From assembly GCF_023507745.1 (NCBI RefSeq), contig NZ_JALPZO010000066.1, positions 124,001 to 188,000 of the forward strand: a stretch of 64,000 nucleotides of DNA, read 5' to 3'. Below, piece after piece: positions 43,421-52,454 of the stretch (positions within the stretch are counted from its first letter, which is position 1; each line of letters starts with the position of its first letter). Below the pieces are notes generated by a model. That model was given only the letters and a program-made list of their open reading frames with translations. It was not told the DNA's origin and ran no database searches. This DNA is from Vreelandella olivaria (lineage in GTDB: Bacteria > Pseudomonadota > Gammaproteobacteria > Pseudomonadales > Halomonadaceae). Made by a program: the position numbers and the translations under genes.

Positions 43421-44350
43421 CTATTTAATATGAGCCAGGATGCCGTCAAGCTCTTCAAGGCTGGTATAACGGATAGTGACTTTTCCTTTCCCTTTTTGAC
43501 CGTGGTCTATAGAGACTGGGGCGCCCAGCAATTCTCCCAGGTGTGTTTCCAGTCTTGCCACATCGGGAGTTTTGGCAGCGCGTGGCTGAGGTAAATCAGG
43601 TGCCTGGTTAGCCTGCACTTTTTTGACGAGCGCTTCGGTAGCACGCACGGTAAGATCATTATTGACCACTTCGTGGGCTACCTGGCGCTGTTGGGAACTG
43701 TTTAACGATAACAGGGCACGGGCGTGGCCCATATCCAGGTCACCGCGCTCCAGCAGCGTTTGGACTTCCGGATCGAGTGCCAACAAACGTAATAAGTTGG
43801 CTACCTGAGTGCGGGACTTACCTACGGCATCAGCAATTTGCTGTTGGGTAAGCTCAAACTCATCACCCAGGCGTTTCAGTGCCAGCGCTTCTTCAATGGC
43901 ATTGAGGTTTTCACGCTGGATATTTTCAATCAACGCCAGCGCCAGGGCGACTTCGTCACTGACCTCACGGATGACAGCAGGAATGACATCCAATTCAGCC
44001 AGTTGTGCTGCCCGCCAACGCCGCTCACCCGCAATGATCTCGTAGCGCTCTTTCCCAACAGGGCGAACCACAATGGGCTGCATTACCCCTTGAGCGCGAA
44101 TGGAGTCAGCTAGTTCTTCCAGGGCTTCCGGCTGGATATCCCGCCGAGGCTGGTACTTGCCTCTGGACAGCTGGCCCAAAGGCAGGCGCTCCAAGCGGTC
44201 AGCCGCCACGTCCTTGGGGGTAGCGGACGATAGTGGTGCTTCTACGCTATCAAGCGTTGCACCACTGGTAAGATCTAAACTGTCACGACGACGGGCGCCC
44301 GCACCAATCAGGGCATCCAGGCCTCGTCCTAGCGCGCGTTTACGCGTCAT
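43421..44350 (-). CDS. parB: Chromosome partitioning protein ParB
   Basis: A 309-residue ParB/Spo0J. The N-terminus 'RALGRGLDALIG' is the ParA-stimulating peptide. The CTPase/clamp domain has 'GKYQPRRDIQPEALEELADS', 'PIVVRPVGKERYEIIAGERR' and 'RWRAAQLA', then 'LALIENIQRENLNAIEEALA', the helix-turn-helix 'TQQQIADAVGKSRTQVANLL', and a C-terminal dimer domain. ParB loads on parS sites and works with ParA to separate origins. GGGGAA precedes the ATG. No convincing parS 16-mer was found in this window. Confidence 0.96.
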   Translation of the reverse strand: MTRKRALGRGLDALIGAGARRRDSLDLTSGATLDSVEAPLSSATPKDVAADRLERLPLGQLSRGKYQPRRDIQPEALEELADSIRAQGVMQPIVVRPVGKERYEIIAGERRWRAAQLAELDVIPAVIREVSDEVALALALIENIQRENLNAIEEALALKRLGDEFELTQQQIADAVGKSRTQVANLLRLLALDPEVQTLLERGDLDMGHARALLSLNSSQQRQVAHEVVNNDLTVRATEALVKKVQANQAPDLPQPRAAKTPDVARLETHLGELLGAPVSIDHGQKGKGKVTIRYTSLEELDGILAHIK

Positions 44351-44394
44351 TCGCTTCCCCTCGAACTTTTAGCACTACGTTACAGCGACATACG

Positions 44395-45168
44395 TTACAA
44401 CGACAGTCGCCGAATCATCTCTTTCGCCAACACACGATACGCCTGGCTACCTCGTGAAAAACGGGCATATTGCGTTACTGGCAGCCCATGACTTGGCGCC
44501 TCAGCCACTTTTACGTTGCGTGGAATAGTGGTTTTCAGCAAGGCATCGCCAAAGAAATCACGTAGCTGTTTATCAACTTCCCGCGTCAAACTGGTGCGCT
44601 TATCGTACATGGTGCGCAAAATGCCTGAAATAGCCAGCTCAGAATTCACGCTTTGCTTGATCTGTTCTACGGTATCCAGCAACGCCGATAACCCTTCCAG
44701 TGCGTAAAATTCACACTGAAGAGGAATCAGCACCCCATTTGCCGCCGTCAGTGCGTTGACGGTAAGCATATTAAGTGACGGCGGACAGTCAATCAGCACA
44801 GCATCATAGTCGCCAGCAACGGTATTGAGTGCCAGCGATAAGCGGCTTTGCCGCTGATCAATATCCAGCAGTTCCACTTCAGCGGCGGTTAAATCGCCAT
44901 TCCCCGGTAGTACATCGAATTTTACCGGAAGGTGACGGGCACGCACGATGGTATCGCTGGCGGAAGCATCCCCCAATAGAACGTCAAGTACGCTTTTTTC
45001 CAGTTCATACTTATCGATGCCACTCCCCATACTGGCATGCCCCTGAGGATCCAAATCCACCAGCAGCACACGGCGATCAAGGGATGCCAAACTTGCCGCA
45101 AGATTAACGGCTGAAGTGGACTTGCCTACGCCGCCTTTTTGGTTGGTCAAGGCAATGATCTGGCTCAC
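44395..45168 (-). CDS. parA: Chromosome partitioning ATPase ParA
   Basis: A 257-residue deviant-Walker ATPase with 'NQKGGVGKSTSAVNLAASL' (KGGVGKST at 11-18), 'VLLVDLDPQGHASMG' and 'AVLIDCPPSLNMLTVNAL'. It forms DNA-bound gradients that move ParB-parS complexes. The start is GTG at 45168, one base overlapping the rsmG stop (TAGTG), with AGGAG eight bases before. Confidence 0.96.
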   Translation of the reverse strand: MSQIIALTNQKGGVGKSTSAVNLAASLASLDRRVLLVDLDPQGHASMGSGIDKYELEKSVLDVLLGDASASDTIVRARHLPVKFDVLPGNGDLTAAEVELLDIDQRQSRLSLALNTVAGDYDAVLIDCPPSLNMLTVNALTAANGVLIPLQCEFYALEGLSALLDTVEQIKQSVNSELAISGILRTMYDKRTSLTREVDKQLRDFFGDALLKTTIPRNVKVAEAPSHGLPVTQYARFSRGSQAYRVLAKEMIRRLSL

Positions 45169-45833
45169 TACTCAACTCCTTTTGGGGTCAGAATCAACAG
45201 CTGCCGCTCGGCCGTTTCAAAGGGTACGCTCAACAGGTGCCGCTCCTTGAGCGCTACACCTTCGGGTAATTCACGCAGCTCGTCGTCTGCTCCAGGGCCT
45301 TTCATCGCCAGCCACTGGCCATTGGCCGCCGGTAAGTCCTGAGTGATTGTGACAAAGTCTACCAAGCTGGCAAAGGCGCGTGAAATCACTTGATCAAACG
45401 CATGACCATGGAACTGTTCGACACGAACCTGAGTGGGTATGGCATTGGTAAGCCCAAGTTCCATGATGGCTTGGCGCTGAAAGCGCACCTTTTTGCCGTT
45501 GCTATCCAGTAACGTGACCTGAAGTTCCGGCTTGAGAATCGCTAACACCAGTCCCGGTAGGCCAGGTCCAGCGCCAACATCCAGCAGTCGCGGGCCATGC
45601 ACATAGGGAGCTACCGCAGCGCTATCCAGCACATGGCGGGAAACCATCTCTTCCACATCCCGTACTGCTGTGAGGTTATAAGCCCGATTCCACTTGTGCA
45701 ATAACGCCAGTAGGCTGAGCAATTGATCGCGCTGTAGCGTACTAACGGTTAAGCCGAGTGCTGCTAACCCTTCATCCAACCGTGGGGCAACCGCACCAGG
45801 CAAATTGGACAGCAGCGGTTGAAAACGACTCAT
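45168..45833 (-). CDS. rsmG: 16S rRNA (guanine(527)-N(7))-methyltransferase
   Basis: A 221-residue SAM-dependent methyltransferase (GidB), with '[13 protein letters not shown]', the SAM site '[18 protein letters not shown]', '[13 protein letters not shown]' and '[13 protein letters not shown]'. It methylates 16S rRNA near the decoding centre; its loss gives low-level streptomycin resistance in other bacteria. ATGA overlaps the mnmG stop. Confidence 0.95.
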   Translation of the reverse strand: MSRFQPLLSNLPGAVAPRLDEGLAALGLTVSTLQRDQLLSLLALLHKWNRAYNLTAVRDVEEMVSRHVLDSAAVAPYVHGPRLLDVGAGPGLPGLVLAILKPELQVTLLDSNGKKVRFQRQAIMELGLTNAIPTQVRVEQFHGHAFDQVISRAFASLVDFVTITQDLPAANGQWLAMKGPGADDELRELPEGVALKERHLLSVPFETAERQLLILTPKGVE

Positions 45834-47734
45834 CCGTTGACTGCCTCGGTGTGCTTTACCAAATGACGTTTTTTTAAATGAATCAATAAAATAGAAACAG
45901 CTGCTGGTGTCACACCTGAAATTCGGGCAGCGTGCGCAAGCGTCTCCGGTCGCGCTTCACTTAGTTTTTGGCGGATCTCATGGGAGAGTCCTTCTACACG
46001 CTGATAATCCAGCTCTGCGGGTAGCGGCATGGCTTCATGGCGCTTGAGTTTATCGATTTCGTCCTGTTGACGGTCTATATATCCCTGGTATTTCGCTTGG
46101 ATCTGTACCTGTTCAGCGACCGCTTCATCTTCAACACCGCCACTCTCCATCCCTGGCAGTTCCACAATATCAGCATAGGTGAGTTCCGGACGTTTAAGCA
46201 GATCACTTAAGCAGTATTCCCTGGACAGTGGTTTACCGGTTTTTTCGGCTATCTTGGCAGCTGCAGCACTATTGGGCTGTACCCAGGCCGTGGCAAGGCG
46301 CGTGGTTTCACGCTCTATTGTTTCGCGCTTTTGGCTAAACGCTGCCCAGCGTAAATCATCCACCAGCCCCAGCTCACGCCCTTGCTCAGTCAGGCGCAGG
46401 TCGGCGTTATCTTCACGTAGCAACAGGCGGTACTCTGCCCGTGAGGTAAACATGCGGTAGGGCTCTTTGGTACCCATGGTGATCAGGTCATCCACCAACA
46501 CGCCAAGATAGGCCTCATCACGACGGGGGTGCCAGGCATCCAGCTGTTTGGCCCGCCGCGCGGCGTTCAGGCCCGCCAGCAGCCCCTGGGCGCCAGCTTC
46601 CTCATAGCCTGTTGTGCCGTTAATTTGTCCAGCAAAAAACAGGTTGTGGATAAATTTAGTTTCCAGGGAGTGTTTTAAATCCCGTGGATCAAAGAAATCA
46701 TACTCGATGGCATATCCTGGTCGGGTGATATGCGCGTTTTCGAGCCCTTTAATTGAGCGTACTACCTGAAGTTGCACGTCAAAAGGCAGCGAGGTGGAGA
46801 TACCGTTGGGGTAAAGCTCGTGCGTATCCAGGCCTTCCGGTTCGATAAACACCTGATGACTCGATTTGTCGGCAAAACGGTGCACTTTGTCTTCAATCGA
46901 CGGGCAGTAGCGCGGACCAATACCTTCAATCACCCCTGAATACATGGGCGAGCGATCAAGATTGCCAAGAATAATCTCGTGGGTACGCTCATTGGTGTGC
47001 GCAATATGGCAGCTCACCTGCTGGGGATGCATGTCACGCGACCCAAGGTAAGACATCACGGGCGTTGGTGTGTCACCGGGCTGCTCTTCAAGCTGAGAGA
47101 AGTCAACCGTTTTGGCATCAATACGTGGCGGTGTACCGGTTTTTAGCCGGTCGACGCGAAATGGTAAAGCACGCAAGCGTTCCGCCAATGCGTAGGAAGG
47201 CGGATCGCCTGCCCGACCACCACGACTTTGATCCAGCCCGATATGGATGACACCACCAAGGAACGTACCTGTGGATAACACGACGGACTGTGCATGAAAA
47301 CGAATGCCTGTTTCGGTGATAACACCACGAACAGTATCGTTATCCACTATCAGGTCACCCGCTGCCTGCTGAAAGATCGTCAAGTTGGGTTGGTTTTCCA
47401 GCATTCCACGAATCGCCGCTTTGTAGCGAATGCGATCAGCTTGAGCACGGGTGGCACGCACAGCGGGCCCTTTACGGGCGTTGAGGACACGAAACTGAAT
47501 GCCACCTGAATCTGTGGCAAGCCCCATTGCACCACCAAGTGCATCAATTTCTTTAACCAGGTGGCTTTTGCCAATTCCACCAATTGCCGGGTTGCACGAC
47601 ATTTGGCCGAGCGTCTCGATATTGTGGGTTAGCAATAGGGTTTGACAACCCATACGAGCAGAGGCCAGTGCGGCTTCAGTTCCCGCATGGCCACCGCCGA
47701 TGACAATCACGTCAAAGCGGTCGGGATAATTCAA
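45830..47734 (-). CDS. mnmG: tRNA uridine-5-carboxymethylaminomethyl modification enzyme MnmG
   Basis: A 634-residue FAD enzyme (E. coli 629) that, with MnmE, modifies the wobble uridine of several tRNAs. The N-terminal FAD motif is '[20 protein letters not shown]'; others are '[20 protein letters not shown]', '[18 protein letters not shown]' and '[20 protein letters not shown]'. The best start is TTG at 47734 (giving MNYPDRFDV), with AGAGG six bases before it. The frame is open about 73 codons further, but that stretch encodes AT-rich intergenic DNA with hydrophobic, non-family residues. rsmG, parA and parB follow. Confidence 0.95.
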   Translation of the reverse strand: MNYPDRFDVIVIGGGHAGTEAALASARMGCQTLLLTHNIETLGQMSCNPAIGGIGKSHLVKEIDALGGAMGLATDSGGIQFRVLNARKGPAVRATRAQADRIRYKAAIRGMLENQPNLTIFQQAAGDLIVDNDTVRGVITETGIRFHAQSVVLSTGTFLGGVIHIGLDQSRGGRAGDPPSYALAERLRALPFRVDRLKTGTPPRIDAKTVDFSQLEEQPGDTPTPVMSYLGSRDMHPQQVSCHIAHTNERTHEIILGNLDRSPMYSGVIEGIGPRYCPSIEDKVHRFADKSSHQVFIEPEGLDTHELYPNGISTSLPFDVQLQVVRSIKGLENAHITRPGYAIEYDFFDPRDLKHSLETKFIHNLFFAGQINGTTGYEEAGAQGLLAGLNAARRAKQLDAWHPRRDEAYLGVLVDDLITMGTKEPYRMFTSRAEYRLLLREDNADLRLTEQGRELGLVDDLRWAAFSQKRETIERETTRLATAWVQPNSAAAAKIAEKTGKPLSREYCLSDLLKRPELTYADIVELPGMESGGVEDEAVAEQVQIQAKYQGYIDRQQDEIDKLKRHEAMPLPAELDYQRVEGLSHEIRQKLSEARPETLAHAARISGVTPAAVSILLIHLKKRHLVKHTEAVNG

Positions 47735-47819
47735 GAGACACCTCTTCTTGTGCCATTCGGCACGAATGTTGTGAGTCAGTACATCGGTACTGATCGTAAG
47801 CCCGCCAGTATAAACCTCC

Positions 47820-48218
47820 TGTGGGTAACCGTCAGGTTTTTCCACACCCCATCCTAACCAGTCAGCTACTATTAATAACAAAATAAAAATATATAAGAGA
47901 AGTTCTGTTAATGTTGTAACTAATGGTGTGGACAAATTCTGTGTATAACTCAATTTATTCCATATATATCAATTGATTAAATTGTTAACCTATGCGTGGT
48001 TAAAGGGCGGAGTGCCTGCGTAGAAGCGGTGTCTGACCTGTGGATGGAATGCTGCCTTATCCACAGGGCTGGATGATAAGAGGTTATCCACCGCTCCATA
48101 CCTTGTTTGTTACCGCACCTGTGAACAAGACTGCATTGAGGTGATTAAACCCTCTGAAGGCCTAGCGGGAGGGAGTTACAAGGCAAACGGGAGGGGAAAA
48201 TAAAAAATAGTATCCACA
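47820..48218. other. oriC: Candidate chromosomal replication origin (DnaA-box cluster)
   Basis: The ~550-base gap upstream of mnmG holds many DnaA-box-like 9-mers: a perfect TTATCCACA at 48057-48065, and eight-of-nine matches at 47820-47828, 47838-47846, 47927-47935, 47940-47948 (TTATACACA reversed, the E. coli R2 form), 48084-48092 and 48210-48218. A seven-of-nine match is at 48039-48047. AT-rich stretches at 47870-47905 and 47945-47990 could be the unwinding element. oriC lies beside mnmG (gidA) in E. coli, and parA/parB are near. dnaA is not in this window, and an origin beside dnaA is possible instead or as well. No gene is seen here beyond the mnmG leader. Confidence 0.6.
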
Positions 48219-48222
48219 GGCG

Positions 48223-48254
48223 AAAAAAATGGCCTGTCGCTCTGACAGGCCATT
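48223..48254 (-). terminator. Terminator of the amino acid ABC transporter operon
   Basis: AATGGCCTGTC (48228-48238) pairs with GACAGGCCATT (48244-48254) around five bases. On the minus strand the stem is followed by a T-run (plus-strand a-tract 48223-48229). It lies 33 bases past the ATPase stop. Confidence 0.85.
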
Positions 48255-48286
48255 AAATGAGCAAAAATCAGGGGTATGGCGTCGCT

Positions 48287-49045
48287 TTAATGCTTCAATA
48301 CCCGTGCTAAAAATGACCTGGTTCGTTCATGCTGAGGGGTATCAAATAGCTGTTCTGGGGTTCCTTGCTCGGTTATCTCTCCTTTATGGATAAAGATGAT
48401 GCGATCGGCTACTTCACGTGCAAAGCCCATTTCATGGGTGACAATCACCATCGTCATTCCCTCTTTAGCCAGCTCACGCATGGCATCAAGCACTTCCCCA
48501 ATCATTTCAGGGTCAAGAGCGGAGGTTGGCTCATCAAATAGCATGAGCCTGGGTTCCATGGCCAGTGCACGGGCCAGCGCCACGCGTTGCTGCTGGCCGC
48601 CAGAGAGCTGGCTGGGATATTTGTCTGCCTGGTCGGCAATGCCTACCCGCTCTAACAGACGTTTTGCCGTCTCCTCGGCATCCTGGCGGTTCCAGCCGCG
48701 TACTTTCATGGGGGCGAGGGTGATGTTATCGAGCACGCTAAGGTGGGGAAACAGGTTGAACTGCTGAAACACCATACCCACTTCGGTACGAATGGTTTGC
48801 AGGGCTTTACTGCTTTTGCCGTTGGGCAACAGCTCATTGCCATCCACATCCAGTGAGCCGGACTGAAACTCTTCCAGGCCATTAATGCAGCGAATCAGTG
48901 TTGATTTGCCTGAACCGCTGGCGCCAATGATGACCACGACTTCGCCAGGGACAATCTCAAGGTCAATAGTATTGAGCACGTGCAGGCTGCCAAAATGCTT
49001 ATTGAGCTTCTGCATACGCACAATGGGTTGTGTAACGTTGTTCAT
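48287..49045 (-). CDS. Polar amino acid ABC transporter ATP-binding protein (GlnQ-like)
   Basis: A 252-residue ATPase with Walker A '[18 protein letters not shown]', Q-loop '[18 protein letters not shown]', signature '[16 protein letters not shown]', Walker B '[15 protein letters not shown]' and '[19 protein letters not shown]'. These are typical of polar amino acid importers. AAGGA precedes the ATG. It forms an operon with the permease and binding protein upstream. Glutamine, glutamate, arginine or cystine are all possible ligands. Confidence 0.93.
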   Translation of the reverse strand: MNNVTQPIVRMQKLNKHFGSLHVLNTIDLEIVPGEVVVIIGASGSGKSTLIRCINGLEEFQSGSLDVDGNELLPNGKSSKALQTIRTEVGMVFQQFNLFPHLSVLDNITLAPMKVRGWNRQDAEETAKRLLERVGIADQADKYPSQLSGGQQQRVALARALAMEPRLMLFDEPTSALDPEMIGEVLDAMRELAKEGMTMVIVTHEMGFAREVADRIIFIHKGEITEQGTPEQLFDTPQHERTRSFLARVLKH

Positions 49046-49056
49046 TGCGCTTGTCC

Positions 49057-49734
49057 TTATTGTCCGACGAGGCCTCTACGCTCCAACTGGCGCAGGATGA
49101 TGGAGAGGGTCCAGGTGATGGCGAGATACATCAGTGCCACCATGAAATAGACCTCAAGGGCGGTGAAGGTGGTCGCGATGTAAATTTGCCCCTGGCGTAC
49201 CAGTTCACCCACGCCAATCACGGAGAAGAGTGATGTATCTTTAATACTGATAATGCCCTGATTACCCAGTGAAGGAATCATGCGACGGAAGGCCTGGGGC
49301 CAAATCACATAACGGAAGGCCTGGGCGCGAGATAGCCCCAAAGAGAGTGATGCTTCGCGCTGGCCTCGCTCAATGGATTGCACACCACCGCGGACAATTT
49401 CGGAAATATACGCGCCTGAATTGATAGCGATGGCAGCAATCCCTGCCACCAGGGCATTGATCGGACCTCCCAACAATTGCGGCAGGCCATAAAAGATAAA
49501 CAGCACCTGAACAAGAATGGGAGTACCGCGAAATACCTCAACATAGAAAATGGCTGGCCAGCGTAACCAGCGTACGCGGCTGATGCGCAATAAACCGAAG
49601 AAAATACCAATAAAGAAGCCTATGGCGAGGCCTCCGAACGAGATCATCAGTGTCCAGGGGATCCCTGGTAGCAAATAAGGTATTGAGCGAAAGGCCGCCG
49701 CCCAATCAAACTGAAAAGTGACTTCCACGCGCAT
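49057..49734 (-). CDS. Polar amino acid ABC transporter permease
   Basis: A 225-residue His/Glu/Gln/Arg-type permease. Hydrophobic segments include '[19 protein letters not shown]' and '[19 protein letters not shown]', the family's conserved loop. The EAA-like loop is '[20 protein letters not shown]'. The ATG at 49734 has AGGAG four to five bases before. As only one permease gene is present it probably works as a homodimer. Confidence 0.92.
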   Translation of the reverse strand: MRVEVTFQFDWAAAFRSIPYLLPGIPWTLMISFGGLAIGFFIGIFFGLLRISRVRWLRWPAIFYVEVFRGTPILVQVLFIFYGLPQLLGGPINALVAGIAAIAINSGAYISEIVRGGVQSIERGQREASLSLGLSRAQAFRYVIWPQAFRRMIPSLGNQGIISIKDTSLFSVIGVGELVRQGQIYIATTFTALEVYFMVALMYLAITWTLSIILRQLERRGLVGQ

Positions 49735-49756
49735 TTCTCCTGAAAGGCAACCAAAC

Positions 49757-49794
49757 AACACAGGGCCGGGGGCTAGGCCGCCCGGCCCTGTGTT
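49757..49794 (-). terminator. Intercistronic hairpin between binding-protein and permease genes
   Basis: A 14-base GC-rich perfect stem (49757-49770 with 49781-49794) around ten bases. The minus strand after it has no real T-run, so it is more likely a partial terminator or an mRNA-protecting hairpin that keeps binding protein in excess. Confidence 0.55.
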
Positions 49795-49819
49795 GATGAT
49801 TTAGTATTGGAGCGAGGTA

Positions 49820-50593
49820 TTAATCTTCGCTGGGAGACTCGCCAAACCATTTCTCGTAGATTTCATCGTAGGTGCCATCTTCGTGCATTGCCGCAAGCGC
49901 TTCGTTGGTCGGCTCTACCCATTCACTACCTTTATGGAAAACAATGCCGTATTGCTGGCCTTCATATAGTGGGCCTACCACTTTGGTACGGCCTTCCCCT
50001 CGGGTTTGGGCGAAGTAGGCAACATTGGGTGCATCATAGAATGCAGCATCAACATTACGGCCTAACAGGGCCATATACATATCGCTGTTGCCTGGGTAGG
50101 GGGTAATGTCGGCATCATCACCCAACTGCTCTTGAAGGAAATCGTAGCTGGTGGAGCCTATACGGGTGGCAATGGAAAGGCCGACGAGATCTTCGATGGT
50201 CTCAACATCGTCATTATCGGCACGGACAATGATTTGCAGGCCTGAATCGTAGTAGGGGTCTGAGAAGTCGACGATTTCTGCACGCTCTTCAGTAATTGTG
50301 ACCCCTGCAATGGCGATCTCCTGGCTACCGGTTTGCACCGCAGGAATAATGCCTGCGAACTCCATGGTAGTGAGGTTTATTTCAAAGCCAGCCCGTTCAG
50401 CCACTTCATTGATGATATCCATGTCGAAACCGATCATTTCACCGCTTTCGGGATCCATCATTTCAAACGGTACGAAGCTGGGGTCTGTGACGACGTTGAC
50501 AGTGGGAGTATCGGCAGTGGCCAAGGTAGTCGTGCTGGCAAAACCCACCGTTAAGGCGGTGGCAATAGCTGTCTTGGTAAATATAGGCTTCAT
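49820..50593 (-). CDS. Polar amino acid ABC transporter substrate-binding protein
   Basis: A 257-residue periplasmic protein with a signal peptide (cleavage about residue 27, after ATA) and the family-3 binding-protein pattern: '[20 protein letters not shown]', '[17 protein letters not shown]', '[20 protein letters not shown]', '[18 protein letters not shown]' and '[19 protein letters not shown]'. The mature protein is strongly acidic, as expected in a halophile. GGGGAA precedes the ATG. First gene of the three-gene importer operon. Confidence 0.93.
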   Translation of the reverse strand: MKPIFTKTAIATALTVGFASTTTLATADTPTVNVVTDPSFVPFEMMDPESGEMIGFDMDIINEVAERAGFEINLTTMEFAGIIPAVQTGSQEIAIAGVTITEERAEIVDFSDPYYDSGLQIIVRADNDDVETIEDLVGLSIATRIGSTSYDFLQEQLGDDADITPYPGNSDMYMALLGRNVDAAFYDAPNVAYFAQTRGEGRTKVVGPLYEGQQYGIVFHKGSEWVEPTNEALAAMHEDGTYDEIYEKWFGESPSED

Positions 50594-50742
50594 TAGTTTC
50601 CCCGTGTTTTATATTGTTGTCAGCGATACTTAAAGAAGGTTTTTCTTTAAAAAATCGTGTTAACAACCGTTATTGACCTTTCAACCTTGGCGAGAAACCG
50701 CCAAGGCGTCAAGTTGCGGGGAGGGGTTGCAACTAACGTTAG

Positions 50743-51096
50743 CTAGACCATAAATGAGGCGCCACAACCACAGGTAGTTGTGGCGTTGGGGTTTTGAACG
50801 CGAAAGCGCGCCCCGGCAAGCCCCTCTTCATAGTCGATGGTTGAGCCTACTAAATATTGATAAGAGAGAGGGTCTACCACCAGGGTGGCATCACCAAATT
50901 CGATCAGGGTATCGTCATCGGCAACGTTCTCAGCAAAGTCAAAACCATACTGAAAACCTGAACAGCCACCACCGGTGACGTAAACGCGGAGTTTAAGCGC
51001 AGGATTGCTCTCTTCGCTCATCAACGCTTTGATGCGCTTACGTGCACTATCAGATAACAGTAGTGGGGTTGGAACAAAAGCTTCTGCACCGCTCAT
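50743..51096 (-). CDS. erpA: Iron-sulfur cluster insertion protein ErpA
   Basis: A 117-residue A-type carrier with the three cluster cysteines in '[14 protein letters not shown]' and 'TTCGCGASF' at the C-terminus. ErpA passes [4Fe-4S] clusters to proteins of isoprenoid synthesis and respiration. '[13 protein letters not shown]' and '[19 protein letters not shown]' match ErpA better than IscA. GGGAGG precedes the ATG. It lies near hemL in many gammaproteobacteria, as loosely here. Confidence 0.95.
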   Translation of the reverse strand: MSGAEAFVPTPLLLSDSARKRIKALMSEESNPALKLRVYVTGGGCSGFQYGFDFAENVADDDTLIEFGDATLVVDPLSYQYLVGSTIDYEEGLAGARFRVQNPNATTTCGCGASFMV

Positions 51097-51153
51097 GGGT
51101 ACCTCCCGCGAGCTTTAAAAACGAATAATCGGCATTGGGGGGTGATTATGGGT

Positions 51154-51189
51154 AATTCCCAGCAAATTGGTCAACTATTGCTGGGAATT
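51154..51189 (-). terminator. Hairpin downstream of argC
   Basis: AATTCCCAGCAA (51154-51165) pairs perfectly with TTGCTGGGAATT (51178-51189) around twelve bases, ten bases past the argC stop. Only a weak T-run follows on the minus strand. Confidence 0.55.
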
Positions 51190-51198
51190 CGTCGAGGC

Positions 51199-52233
51199 TT
51201 AAGGCATCAGGGCTGGGGCGTTAAGGCCCATCTTCTCATCAAAACCAAACATTAGGTTGAGGTTCTGGACTGCCTGACCAGAGGCGCCTTTGACCAGATT
51301 ATCAATCACCGAGAGCACCACCACGGTATTGCCATTGCCAGGGTGGTGAACCGCGAGTCGGCAGGTATTACTGCCTTTAACGCTGCGGGTTTCCGGATGG
51401 CTGCCAGCAGGCATGACATCCACAAAGGGCTCATTGGCATAGCGTTGTTCAAACAGTGCCTGCAAGTCGTCAGGCTCCTTTGTTAGCGTACTATAGAGTG
51501 TAGCGTGAATACCACGAATCATCGGTGTCAGGTGGGGAACAAAGGTCAGCCCTACCGGATTTGGCTGCATATCCGCCAGCCCTTGGCGAATCTCAGGCAA
51601 ATGGCGATGTCCGGCGGCACCATAGGCTTTCATGGATTCGCTGGCTTCGGCTAACAGCGATGCTACTTTAGCGCCACGGCCTGCCCCCGTAACGCCTGAC
51701 TTACAGTCTGCAATTAGCTGTTGATGGTCAATTAATCCTGCTTCCAATAGTGGCAGATAGCCCAATTGAACAGCCGTGGGATAGCAGCCAGGTACAGCAA
51801 TCAAACGCGCTGTTTTAATCTTTTCCCGATGCATTTCCGGTAATCCATAGACCGCTTCTTTAAGGAGTTCAGGCGCTCCATGAGGTTGGTCGTACCAGCG
51901 ACTCCATTCATCGGCATCGCGTAAGCGGAAATCCGCAGACAGGTCGATCACACGGGTGCCATTATCGAGCAACTCGCCTGCCAGGGCATGGGCAACACCA
52001 TGGGGGGTGGCAAAGAACACTGCGTCCATTGCTCCCAGCATTTTGGCATCGGGTTCGCTGAAGGCCAGCGTGTCGTAGTGGCCACGCAGGTTGGGATACA
52101 TATCGCAAACCTTGGTGCCAGCTTCCGAGCGTGAAGTAATCGCTTCTACACTGACTTGAGGATGCTGGGCGAGGAGACGCAACAGTTCTACACCCGTGTA
52201 ACCCGTGCCGCCGACAATACCAACCTTAATCAC
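51199..52233 (-). CDS. argC: N-acetyl-gamma-glutamyl-phosphate reductase
   Basis: ArgC catalyses the third step of arginine synthesis. The 344-residue product has '[19 protein letters not shown]' (NADP site), the catalytic Cys150 in '[15 protein letters not shown]', '[10 protein letters not shown]', '[10 protein letters not shown]' and '[16 protein letters not shown]'. The start is GTG at 52233 with AAGGAG six bases earlier; the frame is open 18 codons more. It probably forms a transcription unit of its own, ending at a hairpin before erpA. Confidence 0.96.
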   Translation of the reverse strand: MIKVGIVGGTGYTGVELLRLLAQHPQVSVEAITSRSEAGTKVCDMYPNLRGHYDTLAFSEPDAKMLGAMDAVFFATPHGVAHALAGELLDNGTRVIDLSADFRLRDADEWSRWYDQPHGAPELLKEAVYGLPEMHREKIKTARLIAVPGCYPTAVQLGYLPLLEAGLIDHQQLIADCKSGVTGAGRGAKVASLLAEASESMKAYGAAGHRHLPEIRQGLADMQPNPVGLTFVPHLTPMIRGIHATLYSTLTKEPDDLQALFEQRYANEPFVDVMPAGSHPETRSVKGSNTCRLAVHHPGNGNTVVVLSVIDNLVKGASGQAVQNLNLMFGFDEKMGLNAPALMP

Positions 52234-52454
52234 AAACCACTCCTTGCGCGTTACGCACGTTAATAGCTGTCTATTAAGACACCCCAATAATTAACAGCCT
52301 AATTAAATGACTCCAGGCTGTCGAAGCGTATCCAGCTATGATACACAAGAGACGTGGCTCTTAAGAGCTCTCAATGGTACCAACAACGGCTGCTTATTTT
52401 TAATAAAACGAGCAACCCGCTAAAAAACGAAAAATAAGCGCAAGGATGATCGTT

